Source: Pseudomonadota bacterium (lineage in GTDB: Bacteria; Pseudomonadota; Alphaproteobacteria; Caulobacterales; Caulobacteraceae). From it: a DNA stretch of 64,000 nucleotides. Position 1 is the first letter of the stretch; each line of letters opens with the position of its first letter. Position numbers and translations under genes: made by a program. Positions 9,894 to 19,000 of the stretch are shown piece after piece. Under the pieces are notes generated by a model. That model was given only the letters and a program-made list of their open reading frames with translations. It made no database searches and had not been told where the DNA came from. The stretch lies in the NCBI GenBank assembly GCA_023434265.1, contig JAEYTA010000202.1, positions 26,646 through 90,645 of the forward strand, in the 5' to 3' direction.

Positions 9894-11513
9894 ATGGCGC
9901 TGGTGGAGACGATCCTGCTGCTGCTGCTGGCCGTGGCGGTCAGCGGGGCGCTGTCGCGCATCACCCGCATCGCCCTGCCGCTGGTGCAAATCGCCCTGGG
10001 GGCCGGCATCGTCCTGATCACCGGCGAGAGCGTGGTGCTGCACCCGCACCTGTTCTTCCTGCTGTTCCTGCCGCCGCTCCTGTTCCTCGACGGCTGGCGG
10101 ATCCCCAAGGAGGATCTGTTCCGCGACCGGGCCTTCATTCTCGAACTGGCGCTGGGCCTGGTGGTGTTCACCGTGCTGGGCGTCGGCCTGCTCATCTACT
10201 GGATGATCCCGGCCATGCCGCTGGGCGTGGCCTTCGCCCTGGCCGCCATCCTGTCGCCGACCGATCCCATCGCCGTGGCGGCCATCGCCAAGCGCGCGCC
10301 GATCCCCAAGCGCCTGATGCACGTGCTGGAGGGGGAGTCCCTGCTCAACGACGCCTCGGGCCTGGTGTGCATGAAGTTCGCGGTGGCGGCGGTGCTGACC
10401 GGGACCTTCTCCATCGCTTCGGCGGCCGGGACCTTCGTCTGGCTGGCGGCGGCCGGGATCGCCGTCGGGGTGGGCGTGACCCTGGCCATCAATTTCGCCA
10501 AGCAGTTCATCACGCGGCGGTGGGGCGAGGATCCGGGGGCGCAGATCATCATCAGCCTGCTGATCCCCTTCGCCGCCTATCTGGCGGCCGAGCACCTGCA
10601 CGCCTCGGGCATCCTCGCGGCGGTGGCGGCGGGCGTGACCATGGCCTTCACCGAGCGCAGCGGCGCCGCCCAGGCCATCACCCGCATCCGCCGCACCGCC
10701 GTGTGGGACACGGTCGCCTTCGCCGCCAACGGGGTGATCTTCGTCCTGCTGGGCGAGCAGATGCCGGCCATCGTCACCGGCGCGGCGCGGGTGGCGACGA
10801 CCACGGGACATGGCGAGGTGTGGTGGCTGGCGGTCTATGTGCTGGTCATCTTCGTGGCGCTGGCCCTGCTGCGCTTCGCCTGGGTATGGACCTCGCTGCG
10901 GCTGACCCTGTTCCGCCATCGCGGCGAAGAGCGGCCGAAGATGGGCTGGCGACTGGTGCTGGTCACCTCCCTGGCCGGGGTGCGCGGGGCCATCACCCTC
11001 GCGGGCATCCTGACCCTGCCGCTGCTGATGCCGGACGGGACCGCCTTCCCGGCCCGCGACCTGGCCATCTTCCTCGCCGCCTGCGTGATCATCCTGTCCC
11101 TGCTCACGGCCACCGTGCTGCTGCCGAAGCTGCTCAAGGGGCTGGAACTGCCGCCGGAGCCTTCGTCGCTGGAACGCGAGGATCTCGCCCGCGCGGTGGC
11201 CGCCGCCGCGGCGATGCAGGCCATCGAGCGCGCCCAGCACGACATCGCCGCCGACCCGGATGTCGTTGATGTGTCGACGGACATCGCCGCCCGGCTGATG
11301 GAGGGCTACCGCGCCCGCATCGAGAGCCGCGGCGTCGGCCTCGCCAGCGTCGATCGCGACCGGCTGACCGCCATCGAGAAGGAGCTCGGCCTCGCCGGCC
11401 TGCGCGCCGAGCGCGCTGAAATCCGCCGGCTGGCCCAGGAGCGCACCATCGACGAGGTCACGGCCCGCAAGCTGACCCGCGAGGTCGACCTGCAGGAGGC
11501 GCGGTTCGGGTGA
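9894..11513 (+). CDS. Na+/H+ antiporter, CPA1 (NhaP-like) family
   Basis: Inner-membrane monovalent cation/proton antiporter, 539 residues, with about 12 hydrophobic segments over residues 1-420 and a charged cytoplasmic tail of about 115 residues. The family core LSPTDPIAVAAI followed by EGESLLNDASGLV carries the acidic residues that bind cation and proton. Another conserved segment is GVRGAITLAGILTLPL. It stands 22 bases after hflX, so may be the last gene of that unit. Substrate choice between Na+, K+ and Li+ cannot be read from sequence. Confidence 0.88.
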   Translation: MALVETILLLLLAVAVSGALSRITRIALPLVQIALGAGIVLITGESVVLHPHLFFLLFLPPLLFLDGWRIPKEDLFRDRAFILELALGLVVFTVLGVGLLIYWMIPAMPLGVAFALAAILSPTDPIAVAAIAKRAPIPKRLMHVLEGESLLNDASGLVCMKFAVAAVLTGTFSIASAAGTFVWLAAAGIAVGVGVTLAINFAKQFITRRWGEDPGAQIIISLLIPFAAYLAAEHLHASGILAAVAAGVTMAFTERSGAAQAITRIRRTAVWDTVAFAANGVIFVLLGEQMPAIVTGAARVATTTGHGEVWWLAVYVLVIFVALALLRFAWVWTSLRLTLFRHRGEERPKMGWRLVLVTSLAGVRGAITLAGILTLPLLMPDGTAFPARDLAIFLAACVIILSLLTATVLLPKLLKGLELPPEPSSLEREDLARAVAAAAAMQAIERAQHDIAADPDVVDVSTDIAARLMEGYRARIESRGVGLASVDRDRLTAIEKELGLAGLRAERAEIRRLAQERTIDEVTARKLTREVDLQEARFG

Positions 11514-11525
11514 GGCGCCGAGCGC

Positions 11526-12221
11526 CTACGGCTTGAATAACTGAGTCACGGTCAGGACGCTGACCGGTCGGGGGCCCTCCGGGGTGAACCGGACCTCGCC
11601 CACCACATAGCGGGACCGGGCGAAGAAGGACGGCTCGGTGACGACCACGAAGCCGGACTCCGACCGAGCGCGCCGTGTGGGGCCGAACTCTCGCCAGTCG
11701 GTATCGTCCCGCGCCGGAATCGCGGACCAGGCTCTCTGCGTCCAGCCCGGATAGGTCGGATAGGCGTCCTGATAGTGGAGGTGCCTTGTGGTGCCGGGAC
11801 CGTGGAAGGTCGCCTGCATCCGCTCCACAAGCTGAGGCTGGTCGTGCTGTCCGACGATGGTGAGGGAGCACACATGGCGCCGGAGGAACTGGTCCGGACC
11901 CTCCTCTATGCGCAGGACCAGGGTAAGGCGTTCGGTCTCCAGCAGATAGCCGGCGCCCCGATCATCAGGCAGGTCGAGGGCCTGGCGCTCCCTGTCTTCC
12001 ATCGGAACCCACAGGCTGTCTTCGGCAGGACGCCGTGCGGCACCGTCGAGCCGATTGCCGTCGACGCACAGGTCCCGGAAGAACGCGAACGCGTCTATTG
12101 GCGCTGCGGGCTCGGAGGTTGTGACGACGACATCCTCCAAAGTGGTGGCCGGATCAGCCGGAGTGACAGGGTCCTGCATCCACAGCAGGATCAGGAGCAC
12201 CGAAGGATCCATCTCGTCCAT
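11526..12221 (-). CDS. Secreted hypothetical protein
   Basis: I do not recognise a family. The product is about 231 residues. I chose the ATG at 12219-12221 rather than a TTG at 12266, because the ATG opens a short hydrophobic stretch (MDPSVLLILLWMQ) that could be a weak signal peptide, and a GGACGAG lies just before a second ATG at 12212. The rest is soluble, with a proline-rich linker, two cysteines in the middle (DLCVDG, HVCSLT) and a beta-rich C-terminal half. It follows mazG with only a short gap and is probably the last gene of the MFS-mazG unit. Confidence 0.6.
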   Translation of the reverse strand: MDEMDPSVLLILLWMQDPVTPADPATTLEDVVVTTSEPAAPIDAFAFFRDLCVDGNRLDGAARRPAEDSLWVPMEDRERQALDLPDDRGAGYLLETERLTLVLRIEEGPDQFLRRHVCSLTIVGQHDQPQLVERMQATFHGPGTTRHLHYQDAYPTYPGWTQRAWSAIPARDDTDWREFGPTRRARSESGFVVVTEPSFFARSRYVVGEVRFTPEGPRPVSVLTVTQLFKP

Positions 12222-12279
12222 TCCGCCTGGGTCGACAAGGCTCGCGCCGCTCGCGGCCCGAGTCAAACGCTCGCTGGCA

Positions 12280-13065
12280 TCACCCCCGCTCCGCCGCCTT
12301 CGCCGCGTCCCACAGCGCGTCCATCTCGGCCAGGTCCGACTGCTCCGGCGTGCGGCCGTCCTTCGCCAGTTCGGCCTCGATGAAGGCGAAGCGGCGGACG
12401 AATTTGGCGTTGGCGCCGCGCAAGGCGTCTTCCGGCTCGACGCCCAGCTTGCGGGCCAGATTCGCCAGGACGAACAGCAGGTCGCCCATCTCCTCGCGGG
12501 CCTTGTCGAGGTCGCCGGCGGCGAGTTCGGCGCGGAGTTCGGCGACCTCCTCGACGAATTTGTCGAACACCTCGTCGGTCGAGGGCCAGTCGAAGCCGAC
12601 GCGGGCGGCGCGCCGGGTCAGCTTGGCGGCGCGGGCGAGGGCGGGGAGGCCGACCGGCACGTCGTCGAGGGCGCCATGCTGGGCCTTGGCCTTGCGTTCG
12701 CCGGCCTTGATGTCCTCCCAGCGGGCCTTCTGGGCGGCGCCGTCGGCCTTCGCCGCCTCGTCGCCGAAGACGTGCGGGTGGCGCCGCTCCAGCTTGTCGG
12801 CCATGGCCGCGGCCACGTCGTCGAAGCCGAACAGGCCCTGTTCCTCGGCCATGCGAGCATGGAAAACGACCTGGAACAGGAGGTCTCCAAGTTCACCCTT
12901 GAGATCGTCCCAGTCGCCGCGTTCGATCGCGTCGGCGACCTCGTAGGCCTCCTCCAGGGTGTAGGGGGCGATGGTCTGGAAGGTCTGCTCCACGTCCCAC
13001 GGGCAGCCTCCGTCGGGGTTTCGGAGCCGCTCCATGATGCGGCGCAGACGGTCGATGGGGGTCAC
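12280..13065 (-). CDS. mazG: Nucleoside triphosphate pyrophosphohydrolase MazG
   Basis: Hydrolyses (d)NTPs to monophosphates as a house-cleaning enzyme, 261 residues, the normal two-domain length. The first MazG domain has CPWD, the helix EEAYEVADAIERGD and ELGDLLFQVVFHA, whose EExxE/ExxD residues bind magnesium. The second repeats the pattern (EEVAELRAEL, EEMGDLLFVLANLAR). The start codon lies in an ATGA overlap with the upstream MFS gene. Confidence 0.93.
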   Translation of the reverse strand: MTPIDRLRRIMERLRNPDGGCPWDVEQTFQTIAPYTLEEAYEVADAIERGDWDDLKGELGDLLFQVVFHARMAEEQGLFGFDDVAAAMADKLERRHPHVFGDEAAKADGAAQKARWEDIKAGERKAKAQHGALDDVPVGLPALARAAKLTRRAARVGFDWPSTDEVFDKFVEEVAELRAELAAGDLDKAREEMGDLLFVLANLARKLGVEPEDALRGANAKFVRRFAFIEAELAKDGRTPEQSDLAEMDALWDAAKAAERG

Positions 13066-14441
13066 TCGACGACGCCTCCGGGCCGGGCCTCGAGGGCGCG
13101 ACGGATCTGGTCATGACGCTCGGGCGTCAGCGGATAGCGGCGCAGGAGCAGGGCGGCGGAGGCGATAAGCAGGGCCGGGGCGACGATGAACATGGCCTGC
13201 AGGGCCAGCAGGGAGGAGGCGCTGTTGCCCTCCGGCGGCGGCACGGCCTGAAAGCCGACCCAGCCGAGCACGGCGTAGGGGATGAGCGCGAAGACGTGGC
13301 CGAGCTTGGTCGTCGCCGAGAGGATGGAGAACATCAGGGCGGTGCGGTCCACCCCGGTCTCCAGCCGCACCTCGTCGCCGGCGTCGGCCATCATGGCGCG
13401 CAGCAGAAACAGGCCGGCCGCGTAGGGCAGGCCGGCGATGAACATCGCCGCGCCGGTAAGGATGAAGTTGCCGCCCGGCAGCAGGGTGGCGACGAAATAA
13501 AGGCTGGCGAAGATCACGCTCGCCACGGCCAGCGCCCGGTGCTTGCCGATCCTCACCGCCAGCCGGGCCCAGATCGGCGCGCCGGCGAGGCCGCCGACGA
13601 AGTAGAGCAGCATGAAGATCGAGGCGGCGGCGCGGTCGTAGCCCTTGATCTGGTCGAAGAAGAAGAACAGCAGCGCGCCGGTGATGCCGGGGGCGACGCC
13701 GAGGACGATGTCGGCGGCCAGCAGGCGCGCGACAGTGGGGCGGCGGACGATGTCCCAGTAGGCCTTCAGGCCGCCGTGAGGCGCGTCGCCGGCGTTGACC
13801 GGCTCGGGCACGGCGGCGAGGGCGAGGCTGATGGTCAGGGGGAGGGCGGCGACGATTGCCCAGCCCATGATGTGCACACCCGCGACGTAGTCGCCCATGC
13901 CGCTCTGCACCACGGCTGCGGGCAGGATCAGGATGGCGATGACGCCGAGGATGTTGAACGCCTGCCACCAGGCGTAGACGCGGCTTCTCTGGTCGTACTC
14001 CGGCGCCAGCACCGATGCCCAGCCCAGCTGGCTGAGGGTGCCGACCGAGAAGCCGAGGTAGAGCACCAGCAGCCACGTGAAGAGATAGAGCGGCCCGGCG
14101 CCCGGCTTGACCATGACGAAGATCATCAGGGCGGCCAGCATCAGCACCGGCGCCGAGGCGGCCATCCACGGGCGGTAGCGGCCGAAGCGGGTGCGGGTCC
14201 GGTCCATGGCCGCGCCGATGATCGGGTCGGCGGCGATGTCGATGGCGCGCACGGCCATGAAGACGTAGCCGACCATGGCGATGTCGATGCCGACGTGGGT
14301 CGCGTAGTACTCCGGCAAGGTCACCGGCAGGGCCACGCCGAAAGCCGCCAGCGGCAGGCAGACGGTCGAGAAGGCGGCGAGGACGGCGTTGGAGCGGCGC
14401 ACGGCGGGGGCGGCGGCGCGCGGGGCGGGTGTGTCGGTCAT
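13062..14441 (-). CDS. MFS transporter, glycoside-pentoside-hexuronide:cation symporter type
   Basis: About 459 residues with some 11-12 hydrophobic segments. Conserved GPH features are ARAID..ADPIIGAAMDRT with RTRFGRYRPWM between helices 2 and 3, as in MelB-like cation-coupled sugar symporters. I placed the start at the ATG at 14439-14441 (MTDTPAPRAAAP); an in-frame ATG at 14513 would add a poorly conserved arginine-rich lead. The substrate is unknown. The gene heads the minus-strand unit with mazG and is divergent from the VanY-type peptidase gene. Confidence 0.85.
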   Translation of the reverse strand: MTDTPAPRAAAPAVRRSNAVLAAFSTVCLPLAAFGVALPVTLPEYYATHVGIDIAMVGYVFMAVRAIDIAADPIIGAAMDRTRTRFGRYRPWMAASAPVLMLAALMIFVMVKPGAGPLYLFTWLLVLYLGFSVGTLSQLGWASVLAPEYDQRSRVYAWWQAFNILGVIAILILPAAVVQSGMGDYVAGVHIMGWAIVAALPLTISLALAAVPEPVNAGDAPHGGLKAYWDIVRRPTVARLLAADIVLGVAPGITGALLFFFFDQIKGYDRAAASIFMLLYFVGGLAGAPIWARLAVRIGKHRALAVASVIFASLYFVATLLPGGNFILTGAAMFIAGLPYAAGLFLLRAMMADAGDEVRLETGVDRTALMFSILSATTKLGHVFALIPYAVLGWVGFQAVPPPEGNSASSLLALQAMFIVAPALLIASAALLLRRYPLTPERHDQIRRALEARPGGVVE

Positions 14442-14565
14442 GGACGGGTCCGCGAGGCGGCGCCTGAGTCGGCCGCGGCTCCACCATGCCAGCATTTGCG
14501 CCGGAGGCTCCATCCCCGCGCGAAGCCTCTTGCCGGGCCCGCCCGGCTGGGGTCACCCTGCGGGC

Positions 14566-15462
14566 ATGTCGTTGCGTCGCATCCTGCTGACGATGACCGG
14601 CGCCGCCGTCCTGCTCGGCGGCGCGACGGCGGCGCATGCCCGGACGGCCGACGCGACCGGCGCCTGCGACGCGGATCCGATCGAATGGGGCGCGCCCGCG
14701 CTGGCCAACGGCATCTCGGTCCATTCGCTGGAGTGGACTCCGTTCGGCGCGACGGAGTGGGGCTGGGAAACCTACGTCCCCCTGATCCAGCAGGAGCTGC
14801 GCACGGACTGCGCGCCGAATTCGCCGGGCTTCGCGCGGGAACTGGCGATGTTCCAGACCCGCTACGGCCTGCCCGCGACCGGCTGGTTCGACCCGGCCAC
14901 CTTCCAGGTCTTCCGCGGCCTGTGGCAGGAGCGGCGGCCGTTCATCATGGCCCGGGTCCGCGAGGAGCCGTGTCCCGATCCGCCGCCGCTGAACCAGCTG
15001 GGCTACCTCGTCGCCGAGGAGGAGCACGCCGACCGGCTGACCCGCCTGCTGCGCCGCGACGTGCTGGACGCCTACCGCCGCATGGTCGCCGCCGCCCGCG
15101 CCGAGGTGCCGGAGATCGCCGCCGATCGGGAGTTGCTGCAGATATTCTCCGGCTTCCGCGATCCCGAGGCCGACGCCGCCCGCTGCGCCCAGCAGGGCAA
15201 TTGCGACGGCCTGCGCCGGGCGGTGTGCTCGCCCCACCGGACCGGAACGGCGGTCGACCTCTACGTCGGTCAGATCGTCGGCCTGGGCGTCGACGACACC
15301 TCGCCGGCCAGCCGGCTGCACATGACGCGCGGGCCGGTCTATCGCTGGCTGGTCGCCAACGCCGGACGCTTCGGCTTCACCCCCTACGTCTACGAGCCGT
15401 GGCACTGGGAGTGGACCGGGCCGACCGGGGGCGCGGCCAGCGTGGCGGCGACGGCGCGGTGA
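14566..15462 (+). CDS. Secreted M15-family (VanY-type) D,D-carboxypeptidase with peptidoglycan-binding region
   Basis: 298 residues. The signal peptide MSLRRILLTMTGAAVLLGGATAAHA is followed by a stretch resembling a peptidoglycan-binding domain (LAMFQTRYGLPATGWFDPATF, about 95-115). The C-terminal half carries the M15 zinc site: SPHRTGTAVDLYVG (pattern SxHxxGxAxD) and EPWHWEW (catalytic Glu and third zinc His). It most likely trims D-alanyl-D-alanine peptides in the periplasm. The last bases overlap the next gene in GTGA, so it is coupled to the HExxH protein downstream. Confidence 0.82.
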   Translation: MSLRRILLTMTGAAVLLGGATAAHARTADATGACDADPIEWGAPALANGISVHSLEWTPFGATEWGWETYVPLIQQELRTDCAPNSPGFARELAMFQTRYGLPATGWFDPATFQVFRGLWQERRPFIMARVREEPCPDPPPLNQLGYLVAEEEHADRLTRLLRRDVLDAYRRMVAAARAEVPEIAADRELLQIFSGFRDPEADAARCAQQGNCDGLRRAVCSPHRTGTAVDLYVGQIVGLGVDDTSPASRLHMTRGPVYRWLVANAGRFGFTPYVYEPWHWEWTGPTGGAASVAATAR

Positions 15463-15917
15463 TCCGCCCGCTCACGCCGGGCGAGGTCGCCCTGGCCCGC
15501 GAGGCCTTCGGCGACGCGCTGCGCTACGGGGCTGTCCGCATCCTGACGGCGCCGTGGCCGCTGACCCGGGCCTTCGTGCCCGGCCAGTGGTTCGGCCGGG
15601 GCTGGATCGTCTGGCCGGCGCGGACCCTGCCGGCCGACATCGCCGCCGCGCCGCCGGGCGTGCAGGCCGTCTTCATCCACGAGCTGACCCACGTCTGGCA
15701 GGCGCAGAACGGCGTCAACCTGCTGACCGGCAAGCTGAAGGCCGGCGACCGGCCGGAGTCCTACCGCTATCCGCTGGGCATGGACTGCGCCTGGGAGGGG
15801 CTGAACATCGAGCAGCAGGCCATGGTGGTCGAGCACCGCTTCCGCCTGTCGAAGGGCGAGAAGGTCCCCGCCGACCGCGCCTTCTACGACCGCGTCTGCC
15901 CGATCAACCGCGCCTGA
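15459..15917 (+). CDS. Small HExxH-motif protein (putative zinc metallopeptidase-like)
   Basis: 152 residues, starting at a GTG that overlaps the stop of the M15 gene (GTGA). It contains HELTHVWQ (about residues 72-79), a zincin HExxH motif, and later EGLNIEQQAMVVEHRF, which could supply the third ligand. No signal peptide or membrane segment is seen. Similar small proteins in Caulobacter relatives carry vague names such as 'vgr related protein'. Coupling to a cell-wall peptidase suggests an envelope role, but this is inference. Confidence 0.7.
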   Translation: MIRPLTPGEVALAREAFGDALRYGAVRILTAPWPLTRAFVPGQWFGRGWIVWPARTLPADIAAAPPGVQAVFIHELTHVWQAQNGVNLLTGKLKAGDRPESYRYPLGMDCAWEGLNIEQQAMVVEHRFRLSKGEKVPADRAFYDRVCPINRA

Positions 15918-16004
15918 CGGGACGGACGGGCGCGGCGCCCCCTTGCATTCAGGCGGGCGCACGCCAAATAGATACTAACACTGTTGCAGTAAGGGAGCGC
16001 AGAC

Positions 16005-16790
16005 ATGGGCCAGTTCTCCGAGGCGGCCGGCGAGCCCCGCCAGCCGGCGATCTTCTTCGGCCACGGCTCGCCGATGAACGCGCTGGGCGGCCCGTATGCC
16101 GACGTCTGGCGCGCCCTGGGCGAGGCCGTCGGCAAGCCGAAGGGCGTGGTGATGGTCTCGGCCCACTGGGAAACCACGGGCCTGGCGGTGACCGCACAGG
16201 CGCAGCCGGAAACCATTCATGATTTCGGCGGCTTCCCGGCGGAACTGCACGCGATGCAGTACCCGGCTCCGGGCTCGCCGGTGCTCGCCGGCCGCGTCGC
16301 GGCGCTGACCGGCGCGACGCTCTCGGAGCAGTGGGGCCTGGACCATGGGACCTGGTCGGTGCTGGCCCACGTCTGGCCGGCGGCCGACGTGCCCGTGGTG
16401 CAGCTGTCGCTGGACCGACGGCTGACGCCTCGCCAGCATTTCGACCTCGCCCGCAAGCTGCAGCCGCTGCGCGACGAAGGCGTGATCGTCGCCGGCTCGG
16501 GCGACTTCGTGCACAACCTCCGCACCTGGAAGCGGACCGGCGGCGAGCCCTACGCCTGGGCGGTCGGCTTCAACGAGGCGGTCAAGGCGGCGCTGGTGCG
16601 CGGCGACGACGCGGCGCTGGTCGACTGGGTCGGCCTGGCCGAGGACGCGCAGCTCAGCGTGCCCACCGACGAGCACTTTCTGCCGCTGCTCTACGTCGCC
16701 GCCCAGCGCCGGCCGGGCGACGACGTCAGCTTCTTCAACGACGTCATCGAGGGCGGATCGATCTCGATGACGGGGGTGCGGATAGGCTAG
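16005..16790 (+). CDS. Extradiol ring-cleavage dioxygenase, DODA/YgiD type
   Basis: 261 residues, the usual family length. The class III dioxygenase signature is present: FFGHGSPMNAL near the N-terminus, VSAHWETTGLAV, ETIHDFGGFP and GSGDFVHNL, which supply the histidine ligands of a mononuclear metal site. Family members open catecholic rings such as DOPA, but the physiological substrate here is unknown. The ATG is preceded by GGGAGCGCAGAC. The upstream stretch holds AACACTGTT, a short palindrome, close to the gene. Confidence 0.87.
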   Translation: MGQFSEAAGEPRQPAIFFGHGSPMNALGGPYADVWRALGEAVGKPKGVVMVSAHWETTGLAVTAQAQPETIHDFGGFPAELHAMQYPAPGSPVLAGRVAALTGATLSEQWGLDHGTWSVLAHVWPAADVPVVQLSLDRRLTPRQHFDLARKLQPLRDEGVIVAGSGDFVHNLRTWKRTGGEPYAWAVGFNEAVKAALVRGDDAALVDWVGLAEDAQLSVPTDEHFLPLLYVAAQRRPGDDVSFFNDVIEGGSISMTGVRIG

Positions 16791-17185
16791 GCCCGCTTGC
16801 GGCCCATCATGGCGTCGACGCTCCACGGTCCGGGGCCGGCGGCGACGAAGTAGAGGAAGACGAAGCAGTACAGGGCGATGGTCTCGCCGCCGTTGACGAT
16901 GGGGAAGGGGCTCTGCCCGCCGTGCATCGTCCAGTAGCCGACGGCGCAGAAGCCGGCGGCGAGGAAGGCGACGGGGCGCGTGAACAGGCCGATCAGGAAC
17001 AGGGTCCCGAGCAGCAGTTCCAGCGGACCCGACAGGCCGGCGAGACTGAGCCCCGGAGGCGGCAGGCCGTCCATGGGCGGGAAGCCCAGCACCTTGGCCA
17101 CGCCATGGCTGACGAACAGAAGGCCGGCGACGATGCGCAGCACGCTGAGCAGCTGCGGCTGGTACGCGGAGAACCTGTCGAACAT
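16787..17185 (-). CDS. DoxX family membrane protein
   Basis: 132 residues with four hydrophobic segments, the DoxX/DoxD fold. LRIVAGLLFVSHGVAK opens the protein, and LGTLFLIGLFTRPVAFLAAGF follows in the middle. The function of this family is mostly unproven; members are tied to redox or thiol metabolism. It converges with the dioxygenase gene with a 4-base stop overlap. Its upstream region (17186-17272) carries GANTC sites at 17186-17190 and 17222-17226. Confidence 0.83.
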   Translation of the reverse strand: MFDRFSAYQPQLLSVLRIVAGLLFVSHGVAKVLGFPPMDGLPPPGLSLAGLSGPLELLLGTLFLIGLFTRPVAFLAAGFCAVGYWTMHGGQSPFPIVNGGETIALYCFVFLYFVAAGPGPWSVDAMMGRKRA

Positions 17186-17245
17186 GAGTCCCTCCCTCGT
17201 TGGGAGTATCAGTCTGAAACCGAGTCCGTGCCCGTTTCAACCAAT

Positions 17246-17259
17246 GTCCGGCGCCGGAC
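17246..17259. repeat. 14-base perfect palindrome between two minus-strand genes
   Basis: GTCCGGCGCCGGAC reads the same on both strands. It lies between the acyl-ACP-synthetase-like gene stop (17273) and the DoxX start (17185). There is no T-run, so it is a poor intrinsic terminator; it may be a weak attenuation hairpin or a regulator site. Confidence 0.4.
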
Positions 17260-17272
17260 GCGGGTCGCGGAC

Positions 17273-18826
17273 TCAGGCCGCCTTGTCGAGCTCGACCATC
17301 TGCTGGATGGCGACGTAGTCGGTCTTGCCGGTGCCCAGCACCGGCACCTCGCCGACGCGGACGATCTTCTTGGGCACCGCCAGTTCGGGCGCGCCGTGCT
17401 CGCGGGCCCATTCGGCCAGGCGGGCGACGTCGGCGTCCTTGCGGTCCGTGACCAGCACCAGCTTCTCGCCCTTGCGGTTGTCCGGCACCGAGACCACGGC
17501 GTGGCGGGCCTCCGGCCAGACCGCGCTGGCCAGGCCCTCGACGGCGGTCAGCGACACCATCTCGCCGCCGATCTTGGCGAACCGCTTCACCCGCCCCAGG
17601 ATCGAGACGTAGCCGTCGGCGTCGATGGCGACGATGTCCCCCGTGTCGTGCCAGCCCCCCTCGAGCGGCTCGATGGCCTCGGGATCGTCGGCGGAGAGGT
17701 AGCCCTCCATGACGTTGGGGCCGCGCAGGTAGAGGCGACCGCCCTCGTCGATGCCCGGCACCGGCTCCAGCCGCCAGTCGATGCCCGGCAGGATCTGGCC
17801 GACGGTGCCCGGCCGGTTGCGGTCGGGATGGTTGACCGCCACCACCGGCGCCGCCTCGGTGGCCCCGTAGCCCTCGAGCAGCTTCAGGCCGCGGAAGCGG
17901 GTGTTGAACAGGTGATGGGTCTCGTCGCGCACCCGCTCGGCTCCGGCGACCACGAACTCCAGGGTGTCGAAGTCGTCCGGCCCGGCCACGCGGGCGTACT
18001 GGTTCAGGAAGGTGTCGGTGGCGAACAGGATCGAGGCCTTCACCTGCGGCAGCAGCTCGACGATCTGCCGGGCGTGCAGCGGCGAGGGGTACTGGAAGGC
18101 CTTCATCCCCTGCAGCAGGGGCAGCAGCACCCCGCCGGTCAGGCCGAAGCAGTGGAAGGTCGGCAGCGGGTTGAACATCACCCATTCGGGCTTCAGCTCG
18201 ATGTGCTGGGCGACCTGGCGGCAGTTGGCCACGAGGTTGGACTGGCTGAGCACCACCCCCTTGGGCGCACCGAAGCTGCCCGAGGTGAACAGCACCACGC
18301 CGGGCGAGGAGGGTTCGGTCCGGGTCCGGAACCGGCGCGGCATCAACCCCGCCATCAGGCCGTACAGCTTGTCGGGCAGGCCGATGGAGGCGCGGACGTC
18401 GTCCAGCCAGACCACCTCGGCGACCGTTTCGATGTCGGCGATCAGATCGTCCAGCTTCGCCTGCTGAATGAACCGCTTCGCCGTCAGAACCTTCTTCACC
18501 CCGGCCGCGGCCAGCGCCGCCTTGATGTTCCGCTCGCCGGCCGTGAAGTTGATCATCACCGGCACGCGGCCGTGCGCGTGCAAGCCGTAGAAGGTGACCA
18601 CCACCCCCATGCTGGACGGCAGCAGGATGCCGACGCGCTCGGTCGGCTCCGTCATGGCCGCCACCTTGCGGCCCAGCACGAAGGCGGCGCGGATCAGGCC
18701 GGTGTAGGTCAGCGGCTTGCGGTCCTGGTCCTCCAGGATCTCCTTGTCGCCGTATTTCTCGCGCGCAGCGATGAGGGCGTCGAAGATGGTCTCCTCGCCG
18801 GCCTTCGGGTCCAGGGGTACGCGCAA
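17273..18826 (-). CDS. AMP-forming acyl-ACP/acyl-CoA synthetase, Aas C-terminal-domain type
   Basis: 517 residues of the ANL adenylating superfamily. The P-loop is LFTSGSFGAPKGV, with the acyl-adenylate motif EGYGATEAAPVVAVN and the hinge DTGDIV followed by GRVKRFAKIGGEMVSL. The last segment ends GTGKTDY, with the catalytic lysine. These segments closely resemble the acyl-ACP synthetase half of the E. coli Aas protein, but the acyltransferase half is missing, so it would activate a free fatty acid on its own. Start ATG at 18826; the gene is transcribed away from lipA. Confidence 0.85.
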   Translation of the reverse strand: MRVPLDPKAGEETIFDALIAAREKYGDKEILEDQDRKPLTYTGLIRAAFVLGRKVAAMTEPTERVGILLPSSMGVVVTFYGLHAHGRVPVMINFTAGERNIKAALAAAGVKKVLTAKRFIQQAKLDDLIADIETVAEVVWLDDVRASIGLPDKLYGLMAGLMPRRFRTRTEPSSPGVVLFTSGSFGAPKGVVLSQSNLVANCRQVAQHIELKPEWVMFNPLPTFHCFGLTGGVLLPLLQGMKAFQYPSPLHARQIVELLPQVKASILFATDTFLNQYARVAGPDDFDTLEFVVAGAERVRDETHHLFNTRFRGLKLLEGYGATEAAPVVAVNHPDRNRPGTVGQILPGIDWRLEPVPGIDEGGRLYLRGPNVMEGYLSADDPEAIEPLEGGWHDTGDIVAIDADGYVSILGRVKRFAKIGGEMVSLTAVEGLASAVWPEARHAVVSVPDNRKGEKLVLVTDRKDADVARLAEWAREHGAPELAVPKKIVRVGEVPVLGTGKTDYVAIQQMVELDKAA

Positions 18827-19000
18827 ACCGTCATCCTCCGTGCCGGCGCGTTGGCCGCGCCTGTGCTTGGGCGCGGCAAACTAGTGCGGGCCCGCCCGGT
18901 TGAAAAGATACGTTACCTTGCGTGAGGTTCCGCGCCGCCTTGCCATGGCCACGCGGAAGGACGACATAGCCGGTTCCCGCCCCCGGAGCCCGAGGCCGCC

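Noticed and set aside
13111..15405. Long minus-strand frames overlapping the MFS and peptidase genes
   Set aside because: Out-of-frame readings of clear transporter and M15 peptidase genes, Arg/Pro/Ala-rich and without motifs.
17246..17259. Intrinsic terminator at the 14-base palindrome
   Set aside because: No loop and no following T-run on either strand, so termination there is not supported.
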